Shown: positions 38,793-49,091, counted from the first letter of the stretch. The stretch: DNA of 64,000 bases from Hydrogenophilales bacterium (GCA_016719465.1 JADJYY010000013.1:19257-83256); one strand, 5' to 3'. The notes: generated by a model not told the origin, from the letters alone. Translations and numbers: made by a program.

Positions 38793-40094
38793 CTACTTCA
38801 CGTAGCCCCACCCCTGCAACCGGCTGTAGGCGTGCTTTGCCTGGCCGCCCTGGCGGGTCATCTGCAGGTAGCGGTTGTATTCCTGGGCGGCGGCCTGCCT
38901 GTTCTGCATCTGTTCCAGGGAGAAGCCCTTGAGGAAGGTGGTGTTGGGGTTGCCGGGCAGCAGGCGGTCGTATTCCTGGAAGGCGGCCAGGGCGCGGTCG
39001 GGCTGCTTGAGTTGCAGGTGGGCGACGCCGGTGAGCTGGCTGGCCTGGGCTTCCGTGGGGTAGATGGCCTTGGCCTTGGCCAGGTAGGGCTGGGCTTCCT
39101 GGGGACGCTTCATGGCCATCTGGGTCTTGGCCATGAGCACCAGGCCGGGGTAGTCGTCCGGGGCCAGGCTCAGGGCCTGGCGCAGGTGGCCTTCGGCCAC
39201 GTCGTATTTCTTCTGGTTGAGCATGGATTCGCCCTTCTGCTGCTCGCCGATGGCGGGCTTCAGGCCGCGCAGGCGGGCGGTGTGGTCCATGTAACGCTCT
39301 TTCTGGCGCGGGCGGCGGGCGCTGTCCTTGTAGGTGGTTTGCAGGGCCAGGCGGGTCGTGGCGAGCCGTTCCGAGCTCATGGGGTGGGTGGCGAACATGA
39401 GTTCCAGGGCGTTGGGCTTGGACTTGGACTGGCTGTTGAGCATGTCCATGAGGTCCGCCATGCCTTCGGGGGTATAGCCGGCCTTGCTCATGTATTCCAT
39501 GCCCAGGGCGTCGGCTTCCCGCTCATTGTCCCGGCTGTAGTGGGACAGCAGGGCGCCGCCGCCCAGGCTGCCGATGAGCTGGGCCAGTTCGCCGTACTGG
39601 GGGCTCTTCGATCCCGCAGCCACCGTGGCGGTGGCCGTGACGATATCCAGCAGGGTGCCCTGGGCCTGGCGCTCGGCGAAGTGGCGGGCGTTGACATGGC
39701 CGATTTCGTGGCCCATCAGGGCGGCCAGTTCGTCCTCGCTGTCCAGTTCCAGCATGATGCCCCGGGTGGCGGCGATGGAGCCGCCGGGGAAGGCGTAGGC
39801 GTTGACGTAGTTGGCGTTCACGGCCTGGAACTTGTAGGGCATGTCCGGACGGTGGGAGATGCCGGCCATGCGGTTGCCCACGTCGGCCACGTAGCGGTTG
39901 AGGCCTGCGTCCTGGGAGATGCCGTAGTCCTCGGAGAACTGGTGGGGCGAGTGCTGCTTGTCGAGGGCGACCTCCTGCTCCTTGCCCATCATCACCATGG
40001 TCTTCTTGCCGGTGACGGGGTCGGTGGCGCAGCCGGTCAGCCAGAGGGAGGCGCCGAGGCCGGGTAGAGTCCAGATAAAATCACGTCGGTTCAT
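38793..40094 (-). CDS. M48-family metalloprotease with TPR repeats (BepA/YfgC-like)
   Basis: The 433-residue protein has the zinc motif HEIGH at 129-133 with the downstream Glu in NEREADALGMEYM. The N-terminus combines a twin-arginine (RRDF) with a lipobox LTGC (Cys22), so it is probably an exported lipoprotein. The C-terminal half carries TPR-like repeats (about 290-430: AEGHLRQALSLAPDDYPGLV, then AKAKAIYPTEAQASQLTGVA). BepA-type enzymes degrade or mature stalled outer-membrane proteins. The 182-base gap upstream (40095-40276) shows no gene. Confidence 0.88.
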   Translation of the reverse strand: MNRRDFIWTLPGLGASLWLTGCATDPVTGKKTMVMMGKEQEVALDKQHSPHQFSEDYGISQDAGLNRYVADVGNRMAGISHRPDMPYKFQAVNANYVNAYAFPGGSIAATRGIMLELDSEDELAALMGHEIGHVNARHFAERQAQGTLLDIVTATATVAAGSKSPQYGELAQLIGSLGGGALLSHYSRDNEREADALGMEYMSKAGYTPEGMADLMDMLNSQSKSKPNALELMFATHPMSSERLATTRLALQTTYKDSARRPRQKERYMDHTARLRGLKPAIGEQQKGESMLNQKKYDVAEGHLRQALSLAPDDYPGLVLMAKTQMAMKRPQEAQPYLAKAKAIYPTEAQASQLTGVAHLQLKQPDRALAAFQEYDRLLPGNPNTTFLKGFSLEQMQNRQAAAQEYNRYLQMTRQGGQAKHAYSRLQGWGYVK

Positions 40095-40276
40095 AGTGTT
40101 GCCTTACATATTTAACGTAAATAATGAGCACAGTGCGGGTTGCCGGAAGCGCGGGGTTCTGGCTACGCCAGGCTGGAACATGGGGTCAATCAAAGCACAG
40201 ACCGATTTTCCCCGTCTGTGACGCCCCACACCATCCCGATTGCCCGATAGACCCTACTCGGAGGGCGCCTTTAAGC

Positions 40277-40675
40277 TCAAACCCAGTTCTCCACCAATAC
40301 CCCCGGCACCCTTTCAAATTCACGCAGGTTATTGGTTACCAGGGTCAGCCCCTGGCTGCGTGCATGGGCGGCGATGTGCAGGTCGTTGACACCGATGGTC
40401 TGTCCCTTGCTTTCCAGGGCAGCGCGGATGGCGCCATAGTGGTAGGCGGCTTCCTGGGTGTAGGGCAGCACCGCCAGACGGCTGCAGAAATCTTCCACAA
40501 CATTCAGATTGCGGGCAGGGAATTGGCTCTTTTCGGCGCCGTGGACCAGTTCGGCCAGGGTGATTGCGGAAACGGCCATGTGGCCATGGTGGCGGTTGAA
40601 AACCTCCAGCACCTCCCTTGGCCGCCGTTTGATCACATAGATGACGATGTTGGTATCCAGCAGGTAGCGGATCAT
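40277..40675 (-). CDS. vapC: VapC-type PIN-domain toxin
   Basis: VapC toxins are ribonucleases, often cutting initiator tRNA. The 132-residue protein starts MIRYLLDTNIVIYVIKRRP with the first catalytic Asp. SAITLAELVHGAEKS supplies the Glu, and GVNDLHIAAHARSQGLTLVT carries the distal acidic residues. All PIN active-site positions are present, so it should be active. It follows vapB by 25 bases. Confidence 0.93.
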   Translation of the reverse strand: MIRYLLDTNIVIYVIKRRPREVLEVFNRHHGHMAVSAITLAELVHGAEKSQFPARNLNVVEDFCSRLAVLPYTQEAAYHYGAIRAALESKGQTIGVNDLHIAAHARSQGLTLVTNNLREFERVPGVLVENWV

Positions 40676-40700
40676 GGCCGAGGCTCAAGCCGGTAAGTTC

Positions 40701-40934
40701 TTAAAAGCCTTCCCGTTCCGGCTGCCGCTGGCTGGCCCGCTCGGCCATGAAGTCCTCGCTGGCGGTTTCCTGGGCGAGAAAGAAACTGTCCCAGGCCTGG
40801 TCCGCGGCGGCGATGATCCTTTCCTGCCCCACCTGCCGCACTTCGACCTTCTTGACGGTATCGGGGAAGCGCAATTCGGCCGGCAGGCGGACGGCCTGGG
40901 TGCGGTTGTTGGTGAATACGGTGCTGGTGGTCAT
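40701..40934 (-). CDS. vapB: VapB-type antitoxin
   Basis: The 77-residue protein starts MTTSTVFTNNRTQAVRLPAE, the AbrB/SpoVT swapped-hairpin type typical of VapB. The C-terminal half (AETASEDFMAERASQRQPER after FFLAQ) is the charged toxin-binding tail. CAGGAG lies upstream of the chosen ATG. With vapC it forms an intact type II toxin-antitoxin operon, unlike the broken parDE pair 3 kb away. Confidence 0.9.
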   Translation of the reverse strand: MTTSTVFTNNRTQAVRLPAELRFPDTVKKVEVRQVGQERIIAAADQAWDSFFLAQETASEDFMAERASQRQPEREGF

Positions 40935-41025
40935 GGTGCGCTCCTGAATGGCATCTATGTTTGCTATATACACTCGCCATCGGCATGCGTCAAAAGGCGC
41001 ATCTGACGGGGAGAGCCACCCGAAC

Positions 41026-42102
41026 TTATATGCCCTGGATCACCCCGCCTCCCAGGCAGTTCTCCCCCTCGTACACCACCACCGACTGCCCCGGCGTCAC
41101 CGCCCACTGGTCCTCGTCGAAACGCAGCACGAGGCGGTCGGCCTCCATGACCTCCACCGTGCAACCCGCGTCCTGCTGGCGGTAGCGGGTCTTGGCGGAG
41201 TAGCGGCCGCCGGCCCTGGGAGGTTCTCCCACCCAGGAGAGATCCGCCGCCGCCAGGGTGGGAGACAGCAGCAAGGGGTGATCGTGGCCCTGGACGACGA
41301 TGAGTTCGTTGCGCTCCAGGTTCTTGGCGGCGACGAACCAGGGCACGCCCTCCTCCGCCCCCTTGATGCCGCCGATGCCCAGGCCCTTGCGCTGGCCCAG
41401 GGTATGGAACATGAGTCCCTGGTGGCGCCCCATCACCTTGCCTTCCGGCGTGACCATGTCGCCAGGCTGGATGGGCATGTAGCGTTGCAGGAATTCCCGG
41501 AACGGCCGCTCGCCGATGAAGCAGATGCCGGTGCTGTCCTTCTTCTCCGCCACCGGCAGGCCGGCCTGGCGGGCCAGTTCCCGTACCCGGGGCTTGGGCA
41601 GATCGCCCAGGGGAAACAAGGCCTTGTCGATCTGGGCCTGGTTCAGGCGGTAGAGAAAGTAACTCTGGTCCTTGTTGGGGTCCAGGCCCTTGAGCAGGCG
41701 GCGGCTGGGGAAGGCCCCTTCCAGGCGGGCGTAATGGCCCGTGGCGATGTGGTCCGCCCCCAGGGTGAGGGCGTGGTCCAGGAAGGCCTTGAACTTGATC
41801 TCGGCGTTGCACAGTACATCCGGGTTGGGCGTGCGCCCAGCCCGGTATTCGGCCAGGAAATAGGTGAACACACGGTCCTGGTATTCCTTGCTGAAGTTGA
41901 CCAGCTCGACTTCGATGCCGAGGACGTCGGCGATGGCCAGCACGTCCTGGAAATCCTGGCGGATGGGGCAGTCCTCCTCCAGATCGTCCGCTTCCCAGTT
42001 CTTCATGAACACGCCCACCACCTGGTGGCCCTGCCGCTTGAGCAGCCAGGCGGTGACGGCGGAATCGACACCGCCGGAGAGGCCGACGACGATGCGGCTC
42101 AT
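41026..42102 (-). CDS. mnmA: tRNA-specific 2-thiouridylase MnmA
   Basis: MnmA installs the 2-thio group on U34 of tRNA-Lys, -Glu and -Gln. The protein starts [15 protein letters not shown], the PP-loop ATP site. It has [12 protein letters not shown] with the first catalytic Cys and [13 protein letters not shown] with the second, and ends with a beta-barrel domain. The ATG at 42102 is preferred over a GTG four codons earlier. It is about 358 residues. It follows the Nudix gene nudJ, a common pairing, but here repeats lie between them. Confidence 0.96.
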   Translation of the reverse strand: MSRIVVGLSGGVDSAVTAWLLKRQGHQVVGVFMKNWEADDLEEDCPIRQDFQDVLAIADVLGIEVELVNFSKEYQDRVFTYFLAEYRAGRTPNPDVLCNAEIKFKAFLDHALTLGADHIATGHYARLEGAFPSRRLLKGLDPNKDQSYFLYRLNQAQIDKALFPLGDLPKPRVRELARQAGLPVAEKKDSTGICFIGERPFREFLQRYMPIQPGDMVTPEGKVMGRHQGLMFHTLGQRKGLGIGGIKGAEEGVPWFVAAKNLERNELIVVQGHDHPLLLSPTLAAADLSWVGEPPRAGGRYSAKTRYRQQDAGCTVEVMEADRLVLRFDEDQWAVTPGQSVVVYEGENCLGGGVIQGI

Positions 42103-42167
42103 GGGGCGGCGCACGTCAAGGTGGCGCGCGTCAAGGTAGTTGTCGCCTCGGTCATGCCACCACCGTC

Positions 42168-42316
42168 AAAATCCCCCCTGCCCCCCCTTTGTAAAAGGGG
42201 GGAATCCGCGACTCAACCGTTTCATCAGCATTCGATAGAAAAGCCTTTATCAAAGGGTGGAGCGGACACGTCCCCGATACTTCCCCCCTTTCGTAAAGGG
42301 GGGCTAGGGGGGATTT
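42168..42316. repeat. Inverted pair of C-rich/G-rich repeat units between nudJ and mnmA
   Basis: Unit one (42168-42213) reads AAAATCCCCCCTG, a C run, TTTGTAAAAG and GGGGGAA. Unit two (42281-42316) reads TTCCCCCCTTTCGTAAAG, a G run, CTAGGGGGG and ATTT, the reverse complement. About 67 bases of unrelated sequence lie between. This is the same unit as at 24942-25060, but in head-to-head rather than tail-to-tail order. The rest of the 42103-42366 gap is without a gene. Confidence 0.75.
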
Positions 42317-42366
42317 CCGGCGGCTGAATGAACGGATCATGGTTCGCCCTGAGGATTCCCTCTCCC

Positions 42367-42852
42367 CTACCCTCCCACGGAGGAGGGAGCAAGGTCGTCC
42401 GCATAATCCGTCAGCAGGTCGAGGGGATGGGACTTGCCGGCCAGATGATCCTCCATGCAGCGGATCAGCAGCGGGCTGCGGTGGCGGTGGCCGGTGGCGC
42501 GGATCTCCTCGGGCGTCATCCACACCGCCCGCAGGATGCCCTTGTCCAGGGGAGCGGTGGGGTCGAAGCCGGTGATCACGCCGCTGAAGGCGAAGCGCAG
42601 GTAGGTACGGTTGTGGCGCTTGGGGTGGCGCCAGCGGTAGATGCCGATCAGGGCCTCCGGCTCGAAGTGGTGGGCGGTTTCCTCGAAGCACTCGCGGATC
42701 ACAGCGTCCACCAGGGATTCGCCCTCGTCCAGATGGCCGGCGGGCTGGTTGAAGAGAATGCCGTCGTCGGTCCTTTCCTCCACCAGCAGGTACTTGCCGT
42801 CCTGTTCGACGATGGCCGCGACGACGACGTGGGGTTTCCAGTTATCACTCAT
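42367..42852 (-). CDS. nudJ: Nudix hydrolase, NudJ-like
   Basis: NudJ is a phosphatase acting on thiamine and nucleotide pyrophosphates. The 161-residue protein has a Nudix box GHLDEGESLVDAVIRECFEE followed by TAHHF, with the REcfEE core intact; Ala replaces the usual Gly after EET. The start MSDNWKPHVVVAAIVEQDG and the YRWRHPKRHNRTYLRFAF stretch match NudJ. Placed upstream of mnmA as in many proteobacteria. Confidence 0.9.
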   Translation of the reverse strand: MSDNWKPHVVVAAIVEQDGKYLLVEERTDDGILFNQPAGHLDEGESLVDAVIRECFEETAHHFEPEALIGIYRWRHPKRHNRTYLRFAFSGVITGFDPTAPLDKGILRAVWMTPEEIRATGHRHRSPLLIRCMEDHLAGKSHPLDLLTDYADDLAPSSVGG

Positions 42853-42883
42853 GACATGGCCTTGGTTGGCTCGGGGGGGGCAA

Positions 42884-43156
42884 TCAGGCCTTCACCAGAG
42901 TCCAGATGCCGATGGCGATGAAGCCCGCGCCGGCGATGAAGTGCAATTGCCTTTCGCTGATGTATTCGCTGATCACGCCACCGGCCAGCACGCCCAGCGC
43001 CGAGGTGGCGACCAGGGCGAGGGAGGCGCCGGCGAACACCAGCCACTTGTTCACCTCCCGGTCCGCCGCGAACAGCATGGTCGCAAGCTGGGTCTTGTCG
43101 CCGAGTTCGGCGACGAACACGGTGGCGAATACGGTCAACAACAAGGAATAGTTCAT
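42884..43156 (-). CDS. GDT1/TMEM165-family membrane protein, half-size
   Basis: GDT1 proteins export Mn2+ or Ca2+. This one has only 90 residues and three hydrophobic segments (about 3-20, 36-58, 68-88). It carries a single copy of the signature VAELGDKTQL; most family members have two repeats and about 190 residues. Such half-size forms probably dimerise. The start at 43156 is well placed. I looked for a yybP-ykoY manganese riboswitch upstream and saw none; the gap to rimO holds a 78-base repeat instead. Confidence 0.85.
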   Translation of the reverse strand: MNYSLLLTVFATVFVAELGDKTQLATMLFAADREVNKWLVFAGASLALVATSALGVLAGGVISEYISERQLHFIAGAGFIAIGIWTLVKA

Positions 43157-43210
43157 GGATTTCTTTCCGGGCTGCGGGTTAACTAAGCTTTGCGAAAGTA
43201 AAACCACATT

Positions 43211-43288
43211 CCTCCCCTCCCAACCTCCCCCGCATGCGGGGGAGGAGTTGGCCCCCTCCCCGCTGGTGGGGAGGGTTGGGGTGGGGAG
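43211..43288. repeat. 78-base palindromic repeat, copy 2 (rimO/GDT1 gap)
   Basis: It begins CCTCCCCTCCCAACCTCC and ends GGGGTGGGGAG, 78 bases long like the other copies. The two inner hairpins are CTCCCCCGCATGCGGGGGAG and CCCTCCCCGCTGGTGGGGAG. It lies between the rimO and GDT1 genes on a transcript that probably covers both, so the RNA would fold there. Confidence 0.9.
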
Positions 43289-43331
43289 AAGAGTGCCAGC
43301 AAGACGGCATATGGCATTACTTTCGAGAAAA

Positions 43332-44648
<1,317 letters not shown>

Positions 44649-44662
44649 GACGGGAGCCTATT

Positions 44663-45484
44663 TCAGCGGGGTTTGTAGCCGCAAGCCTGCAGGGCGGCGT
44701 AGCGGAACAGGGCGTCCGGGTTGCCGTCCAGGGCGGCGAAGTCCACCTTCAGCGCCTCGATCTGCCCGGGCGTGACGCGGCCGTGGGCCAGCAGTTTGGA
44801 CGCGCCGCTGAGCACCAGGCTATGCCAGAAATCGACGGCGTCATGGCGGGCGGCGGGATCCCGGAGGCGGCCGTCGATCTGCGGCGTGACGTCGCGCAAT
44901 TCGATGCGCTCGAATCCGGCCCGATCCAGCAGCGCCGCCAGCCTGACGCCCACGTCGGGATCGCCGCCCAATTCGACCTGCAGCGCGTTGAAGGCGACCC
45001 AGTAGGCTTCCAGAGCCGGCATCCTGGGCCGGGCGTAGAGGCCGCTGTTGAAGACTTCCGTGTCATACAGCACGCCGCCGGGCTTGAGCACGCGCAAGAC
45101 CTCGCGCAGCAGGCCCGGGGGATCGTCCACGTGTTCCAGCACCCAGAACAGGCAGGCGCCGTCGAAGCTGGCGTCCGCGAAAGGCAGGCGGTAGGCGGAC
45201 GCCTCCACCAGCTCCACCCGGCCCGCCGCGATGGGCCCGGCCAGGAATCGACGGGCCTGATCCAGCTGGAGCTGGGAAACGTCGATGCCGGTGAAATGGG
45301 TCTCCGGAAAGCGGTCCAGCAGGATCCGGATCTGGGCGCCGACACCGCAACCCACCTCCAGCACGCGGGCGCGGCCGGCGAAATCCACTCCGGGATGGAC
45401 CCAGGGCGCCAGGAAGCGTCCCTGGCGGATCAGGCGGGCCTGCTCGTCGGGCTCGTAGGTGTGGATATAGCGTTCAGCCGTCAC
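44663..45484 (-). CDS. SAM-dependent class I methyltransferase
   Basis: The 273-residue protein has a SAM-binding motif VLEVGCGVGAQIRILLD (about 45-61), the acidic loop FTGIDVSQLQLDQARR, and LFWVLEHVDDPPGLLREVLR with RVLKPGGVLYDTEVF. This is the UbiE/Coq5-like or methyltransferase-11 fold. The substrate cannot be told from sequence. The GTG start at 45484 is chosen; a TTG two codons earlier overlaps the stop of the ZIP transporter gene. The tight overlap suggests one operon. Confidence 0.8.
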   Translation of the reverse strand: MTAERYIHTYEPDEQARLIRQGRFLAPWVHPGVDFAGRARVLEVGCGVGAQIRILLDRFPETHFTGIDVSQLQLDQARRFLAGPIAAGRVELVEASAYRLPFADASFDGACLFWVLEHVDDPPGLLREVLRVLKPGGVLYDTEVFNSGLYARPRMPALEAYWVAFNALQVELGGDPDVGVRLAALLDRAGFERIELRDVTPQIDGRLRDPAARHDAVDFWHSLVLSGASKLLAHGRVTPGQIEALKVDFAALDGNPDALFRYAALQACGYKPR

Positions 45485-45486
45485 GC

Positions 45487-46275
45487 TCAATGTCCGTGCC
45501 CGTCCATCCACCCCTCGGCCAGGGTGCCGGCGATCCACACGGTGAACACGCCAAGGCCGATCAACACGGCCTGCTGGGCCGTGTGTCCGAGTTCCGCGCG
45601 CTTGTGCAGGCCGGGAATCAGGTCCGCCACCGCCACGTAGATCATGCCGGACGCGGCCAGGGCCAGCATGTAGGGCAGCAGATCATGCAGGGGTTGCAGC
45701 AGGAAATAGCCCAGCAGGGCGCCCGCCAGCATGGCGGCGCTGGACAGCAGGTTGAGCAGCAGCGCCTGGGTCTTGCTGTAGCCGGAATGCAGCAGGATGA
45801 GGAAATCGCCCAGTTCCTGGGGCACCTCGTGGGCGGCGATGGCGAAGGCGGTGACCACGCCCAGCTTCACGTCCACCAGGAAGGCGGCGGCGATCATCAC
45901 GCCGTCGACGAAGTTGTGCACGGTGTCGCCCACCGTGATCATCATGCCGGAGCGGCCATGATCGTGGCTGGGCGCATCCGCGTGGTGGGCCTCGCAGGTT
46001 TCGGTATGGCAATGGCGCCAGAGCACCAGTTTTTCCAGGATGAAGAAGCCGAAGATACCCGCCAGCACCGCGCCGCTGACGGCCTCGAAACTGCCGGCAT
46101 GCTCCATGGCGTGGGGCAGGATCTCCAGGAAGGCCGCCCCCAGCAGGGCGCCGATGGCGTAGCTCACCATCACCGGCACCCACTCCACCTTCATGTTCAG
46201 GGCCACGCTGGCCAGTAGCACGGACAGCAGGCCACCGGCGGCGCTGGCGAGAAGGATGGCGGCAAGCAGGCTCAT
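45487..46275 (-). CDS. ZIP-family metal transporter
   Basis: ZIP proteins import zinc, iron or manganese. The 262-residue protein has about eight membrane segments. The metal-path motifs are HNFVDGVMIAAAF in segment IV and AAHEVPQELGDFLILL in segment V. A His-rich loop (CHTETCEAHHADAPSHDHGR) lies between segments III and IV, typical of the family. It starts at the ATG at 46275. It precedes the methyltransferase gene, which overlaps its stop. Confidence 0.9.
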   Translation of the reverse strand: MSLLAAILLASAAGGLLSVLLASVALNMKVEWVPVMVSYAIGALLGAAFLEILPHAMEHAGSFEAVSGAVLAGIFGFFILEKLVLWRHCHTETCEAHHADAPSHDHGRSGMMITVGDTVHNFVDGVMIAAAFLVDVKLGVVTAFAIAAHEVPQELGDFLILLHSGYSKTQALLLNLLSSAAMLAGALLGYFLLQPLHDLLPYMLALAASGMIYVAVADLIPGLHKRAELGHTAQQAVLIGLGVFTVWIAGTLAEGWMDGHGH

Positions 46276-46322
46276 GGGGTATTCGGCTCGGGAAAACGGG
46301 GATTCTAGTCTTTTCGGCCCGA

Positions 46323-47177
46323 TCACTCGAACCAGATCAGGCTGGCCATGCGGCCGGTGCGGCCGTCGCGCCGGTAGGAAAAGAAGCGGCGGGAATCCTT
46401 GAAGGTGCAGGCGCCGCCGCCGTGGACCCGTTCGACGCCGATGGCCGCCAGGCGAATGCGGGCGAGCATGTAAATGTCGGCCAGCCATTTGCGCGGGGTT
46501 TCGTCCAGGGTGCCGGGGAAGGCCGGGCGGAAGGCGATGCCGGCCATGGGATGGCGGGCGACGAAGGCTTCGCGCACTTCCGGCCCCACCTCGAAGCTGT
46601 CCGGCCCGATGGCCGGCCCCAGCCAGGCCAGGATGCGGCCGGGGTCCACGTTCATGGCCTTGACCGTTTCCTCCAGCACGCCCGAAGCCAGCCCGCGCCA
46701 GCCGGCGTGAGCGGCGGCGACCACGCTGCCGGCATCGTCGCAGAACAGCACCGGCAGGCAGTCGGCGGTGAGCACGGCGCAGACCTGGCCGGGCTCGCGG
46801 GTCAGGCTGGCGTCGGCTTCCGGCATGATTTGACCGCCGGCAAATCGATCGCGGTGGATGGTTTTCTCCCCCTCCCAACCTCCCCCGCCCGCGGGGGAGG
46901 GGTTTTCTCCCTCCCCGCTGGCGGGGAGGGATGGGGTGGGGAGAGCCAGATCGAACACCCGCGTGCCATGCACCTGGTTCAACCAGAGCGGCTCGGCGGG
47001 CAGCGACTCGCGCAGGATGCGACGGTTCTCCGCCACGGCGGCCGGCTCGTCGTCCACATGGCCGGCCGGGTTGAAATTGTCATAGGGCGGCTTGCTGACG
47101 CCCCCGGCCCGGGTGGTCATCAGCGCCCGAACATTGGCGGGCGCCGGCCAGTCGGGAACGATCCAGTCAGGATGCAT
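46323..47177 (-). CDS. pgeF: Polyphenol oxidase family protein PgeF with in-frame repeat insertion
   Basis: PgeF (YfiH family) removes wrongly incorporated L-Ser from peptidoglycan precursors; family members also act as copper-dependent laccases or purine phosphorylases. The core motifs are [10 protein letters not shown] with a metal His, [29 protein letters not shown] and the C-terminal [20 protein letters not shown]. About 284 residues, longer than usual. The excess comes mostly from a 26-residue glycine/proline-rich stretch after RVFDLA, encoded by a 78-base repeat. The insertion keeps the frame. Its ATG overlaps the corrected rluD end. Confidence 0.9.
   Translation of the reverse strand: MHPDWIVPDWPAPANVRALMTTRAGGVSKPPYDNFNPAGHVDDEPAAVAENRRILRESLPAEPLWLNQVHGTRVFDLALPTPSLPASGEGENPSPAGGGGWEGEKTIHRDRFAGGQIMPEADASLTREPGQVCAVLTADCLPVLFCDDAGSVVAAAHAGWRGLASGVLEETVKAMNVDPGRILAWLGPAIGPDSFEVGPEVREAFVARHPMAGIAFRPAFPGTLDETPRKWLADIYMLARIRLAAIGVERVHGGGACTFKDSRRFFSYRRDGRTGRMASLIWFE
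46866..46943. repeat. 78-base palindromic repeat, copy 3, inside pgeF
   Basis: Begins CTCCCCCTCCCAACCTCC and ends GGGATGGGGTGGGGAG, the same length and hairpins as the copies at 26883-26960 and 43211-43288. Because 78 is a multiple of three and this frame lacks stop codons, it adds 26 residues to PgeF, including [12 protein letters not shown] and GGGGWEGE. Confidence 0.92.
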
Positions 47178-48101
47178 CGCTGCGCTCCAGTGCATTCAAT
47201 AGCTCGGCGAAGTCGGCGGGCGGCGGCGCTTCCCACTCCATGAACTCGCCGGTGGTGGGGTGGACCAGGCCCAGGCGAACCGCGTGCAAGGCCTGGCGAT
47301 GGAACGGCAGCGTCGTGCCCGGGGTTCGGCCGCGATACACCGGATCGCCCAGGAGGGGTGACCCAGATGGGTCAGGTGCACGCGGATCTGATGGGTGCGT
47401 CCGGTGGCCAGGCGACATTCCAGCCAGGCGGCGCGGGGGAACTGGCGCAGCACCTTCCAGTGGGTCAGGGCGGGTTTGGCCCCGGCGTGATCCTCGTCCA
47501 GCACCGCCATCTTGACCCGCTGGGTGGGATGGCGGCCGATGGGCGCGTCGATATCACCCTCCCTTTGCTTCATCACGCCCAGGACCACCGCCCAATAGAT
47601 ACGTTTGACGGTCCGGGCCTGGAGATCGCGCACCAGCCGGGTCTGGGCCTCCAGGGTCTTGGCCACCACCATGAGGCCGGAAGTGTCCTTGTCCAGGCGG
47701 TGCACGATGCCGGCGCGGGGAAGGGAGGCCGCGCCGGGGACATGATGCAGCAGGGCATTGAGCAGGGTCCCTTCCCAGTTGCCGGCGCCGGGATGGGTCA
47801 CCAGGCCGGCGGGCTTGTCGACGACCAGGATGGCGTCATCCTCGTAAACGATATCCAGGCCGATATCCTCCGCGCGAAAAGCCGTCTCTTCCGGCGGGGC
47901 CTCCGGCGTCACCTCCACCGCTTCGCCGCCCCATACCTTCTGCTTGCGGCTGGCGGCGGCGCCGGCGAGCCGCACGTGGCCGGACTCGATCCAGCCCTGC
48001 AGACGGCTGCGGGAATACTCCGGCAGGAGTTCCGCCAGGCTCTGGTCCAGGCGTTTGCCGGCATGGCCGGGGGGAATGGTGAATAGTCTGGGAGTCGTCA
48101 T
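47167..48101 (-). CDS. rluD: 23S rRNA pseudouridine synthase RluD, frameshifted
   Basis: RluD makes pseudouridines 1911, 1915 and 1917 in helix 69 of 23S rRNA. The N-terminal S4 domain (about 15-75) is followed by the catalytic motif [18 protein letters not shown]. After [13 protein letters not shown] the frame is lost; adding one base in the CACCCCTCC stretch at about 47352-47359 continues as [27 protein letters not shown] and a stop at 47167. The corrected protein has about 311 residues, the normal size. A missing C in a short homopolymer is the likely cause. It diverges from bamD. Confidence 0.92.
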
Positions 48102-48131
48102 CGCGGGGAGGTGGGGCGGGGGTCTCCTGGG

Positions 48132-48137
48132 TATAAT
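48132..48137 (+). promoter_or_regulatory. Consensus -10 box of the bamD promoter
   Basis: A perfect TATAAT lies 25 bases upstream of the bamD start, which would put transcription start near 48144. No TTGACA-like -35 box is found 16-18 bases upstream. GGGGATCG before the ATG serves as ribosome-binding site. Confidence 0.5.
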
Positions 48138-48161
48138 CCGCCGGTCTTATTGGGGATCGAA

Positions 48162-48986
48162 ATGCCGCGAATTCTAGCTTTGACCAGGTCGAAACTCCGT
48201 TTTTTCCTTTTTCTGCCGATGGCCCTGGGTCTGCTCGCCGGTTGCGGGCTGTTGCCGGAACAGATCGACGAAACCAAGGGCTGGTCGGCTTCCAAGCTGT
48301 ATTACACGGCCAAGGAGGATTTGTCGGAGGGCAATTTCGAGAAAGCGATCAAGCTGTTCGAAAGCCTGGAGGCCCGCTATCCCTACGGCGCCTATGCCCA
48401 GCAGGCCCAGCTGGAAGTGGCCTACGCCTACTACAAGGACAACGAGCCCGCCTCCGCCGTCGCGGCCGCCGAGCGCTTCATCAAGCTGCATCCCAATCAT
48501 CCCAACGTGGACTACGCCTACTACCTGCGCGGCCTGGCCAACTTCGTCGAGGACCACAGCTTGATCTCCCGCCTCGGCGACCAGGATTTGAGCGACCGGG
48601 ATCCCAAATCCGCGCGGGAAGCCTTCGAGGCCTTCCAGCAGCTCGCCACCCGTTTTCCCGAAAGCAAGTACACGCCGGACGCCGTCGCGCGCATGAAGTA
48701 TCTGGTCAACGCCCTGGCCTCCAGCGAAGTCCACGTGGCCGTCTACTACTACAAGCGGGGGGCCTACGTGGCCGCCGCCAACCGCGGCAAATACGTGCTG
48801 GAGCACTATCGCCAATCGCCCGCCCTGGAAGAAGCCCTGGCCATCATGGCGAAAAGCTATGACAAGCTCGGCCTGAACGACCTGCGGGACGACGCCCTGC
48901 GGGTTCTCAAGCTGAACTTTCCCAAGAGCGAATACCTGAGCAAGGACCCGAGGGCCCGCGAAAAGTCCTGGTGGAAGTTCTGGTAA
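48162..48986 (+). CDS. bamD: Outer membrane protein assembly factor BamD
   Basis: BamD is the essential TPR lipoprotein of the BAM complex. The 274-residue protein starts MPRILALTRSKLRFF, with a lipoprotein signal ending GLLAGC. WSASKLYYTAKEDLSEGNFE marks the first TPR, followed by YPYGAYAQQAQLEVAYAYYK and YYLRGLANF. Five TPRs fill the rest, as in the family. It diverges from rluD, a conserved arrangement. Confidence 0.96.
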   Translation: MPRILALTRSKLRFFLFLPMALGLLAGCGLLPEQIDETKGWSASKLYYTAKEDLSEGNFEKAIKLFESLEARYPYGAYAQQAQLEVAYAYYKDNEPASAVAAAERFIKLHPNHPNVDYAYYLRGLANFVEDHSLISRLGDQDLSDRDPKSAREAFEAFQQLATRFPESKYTPDAVARMKYLVNALASSEVHVAVYYYKRGAYVAAANRGKYVLEHYRQSPALEEALAIMAKSYDKLGLNDLRDDALRVLKLNFPKSEYLSKDPRAREKSWWKFW

Positions 48987-48994
48987 GAACGGCA

Positions 48995-49091
48995 GGGGCA
49001 AGGGACAAGGCAAAAGGGGCAAGGCAGCCGCACCTGAACCGCATCCTCCATCGCGTTTTTCCTTGAACCTTGCCCCTTCAACCTTGCTCCC
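48995..49091. repeat. Heptad tandem repeat with inverted arms (bamD/relA gap)
   Basis: The left arm has units GGGGCAA, GGGACAA, GGCAAAA and GGGGCAA from 48995 with a strict 7-base period. The right arm from 49061 has CCTTGAA, CCTTGCC, CCTTCAA and CCTTGCT, again period seven, the reverse complement in type. The spacer is about 38 bases. The right arm ends 7 bases before the relA start codon and replaces any recognisable ribosome-binding site. The layout matches the elements at 385-470 and 9807-9878. Confidence 0.85.

Noticed and set aside
40124..40696. Plus-strand open frame across vapC
   Set aside because: vapC on the minus strand has all PIN-domain residues and a matching vapB.
43157..43331. 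Manganese riboswitch (yybP-ykoY) upstream of the GDT1 gene
   Set aside because: The conserved core is absent; the gap is filled mainly by the 78-base repeat.
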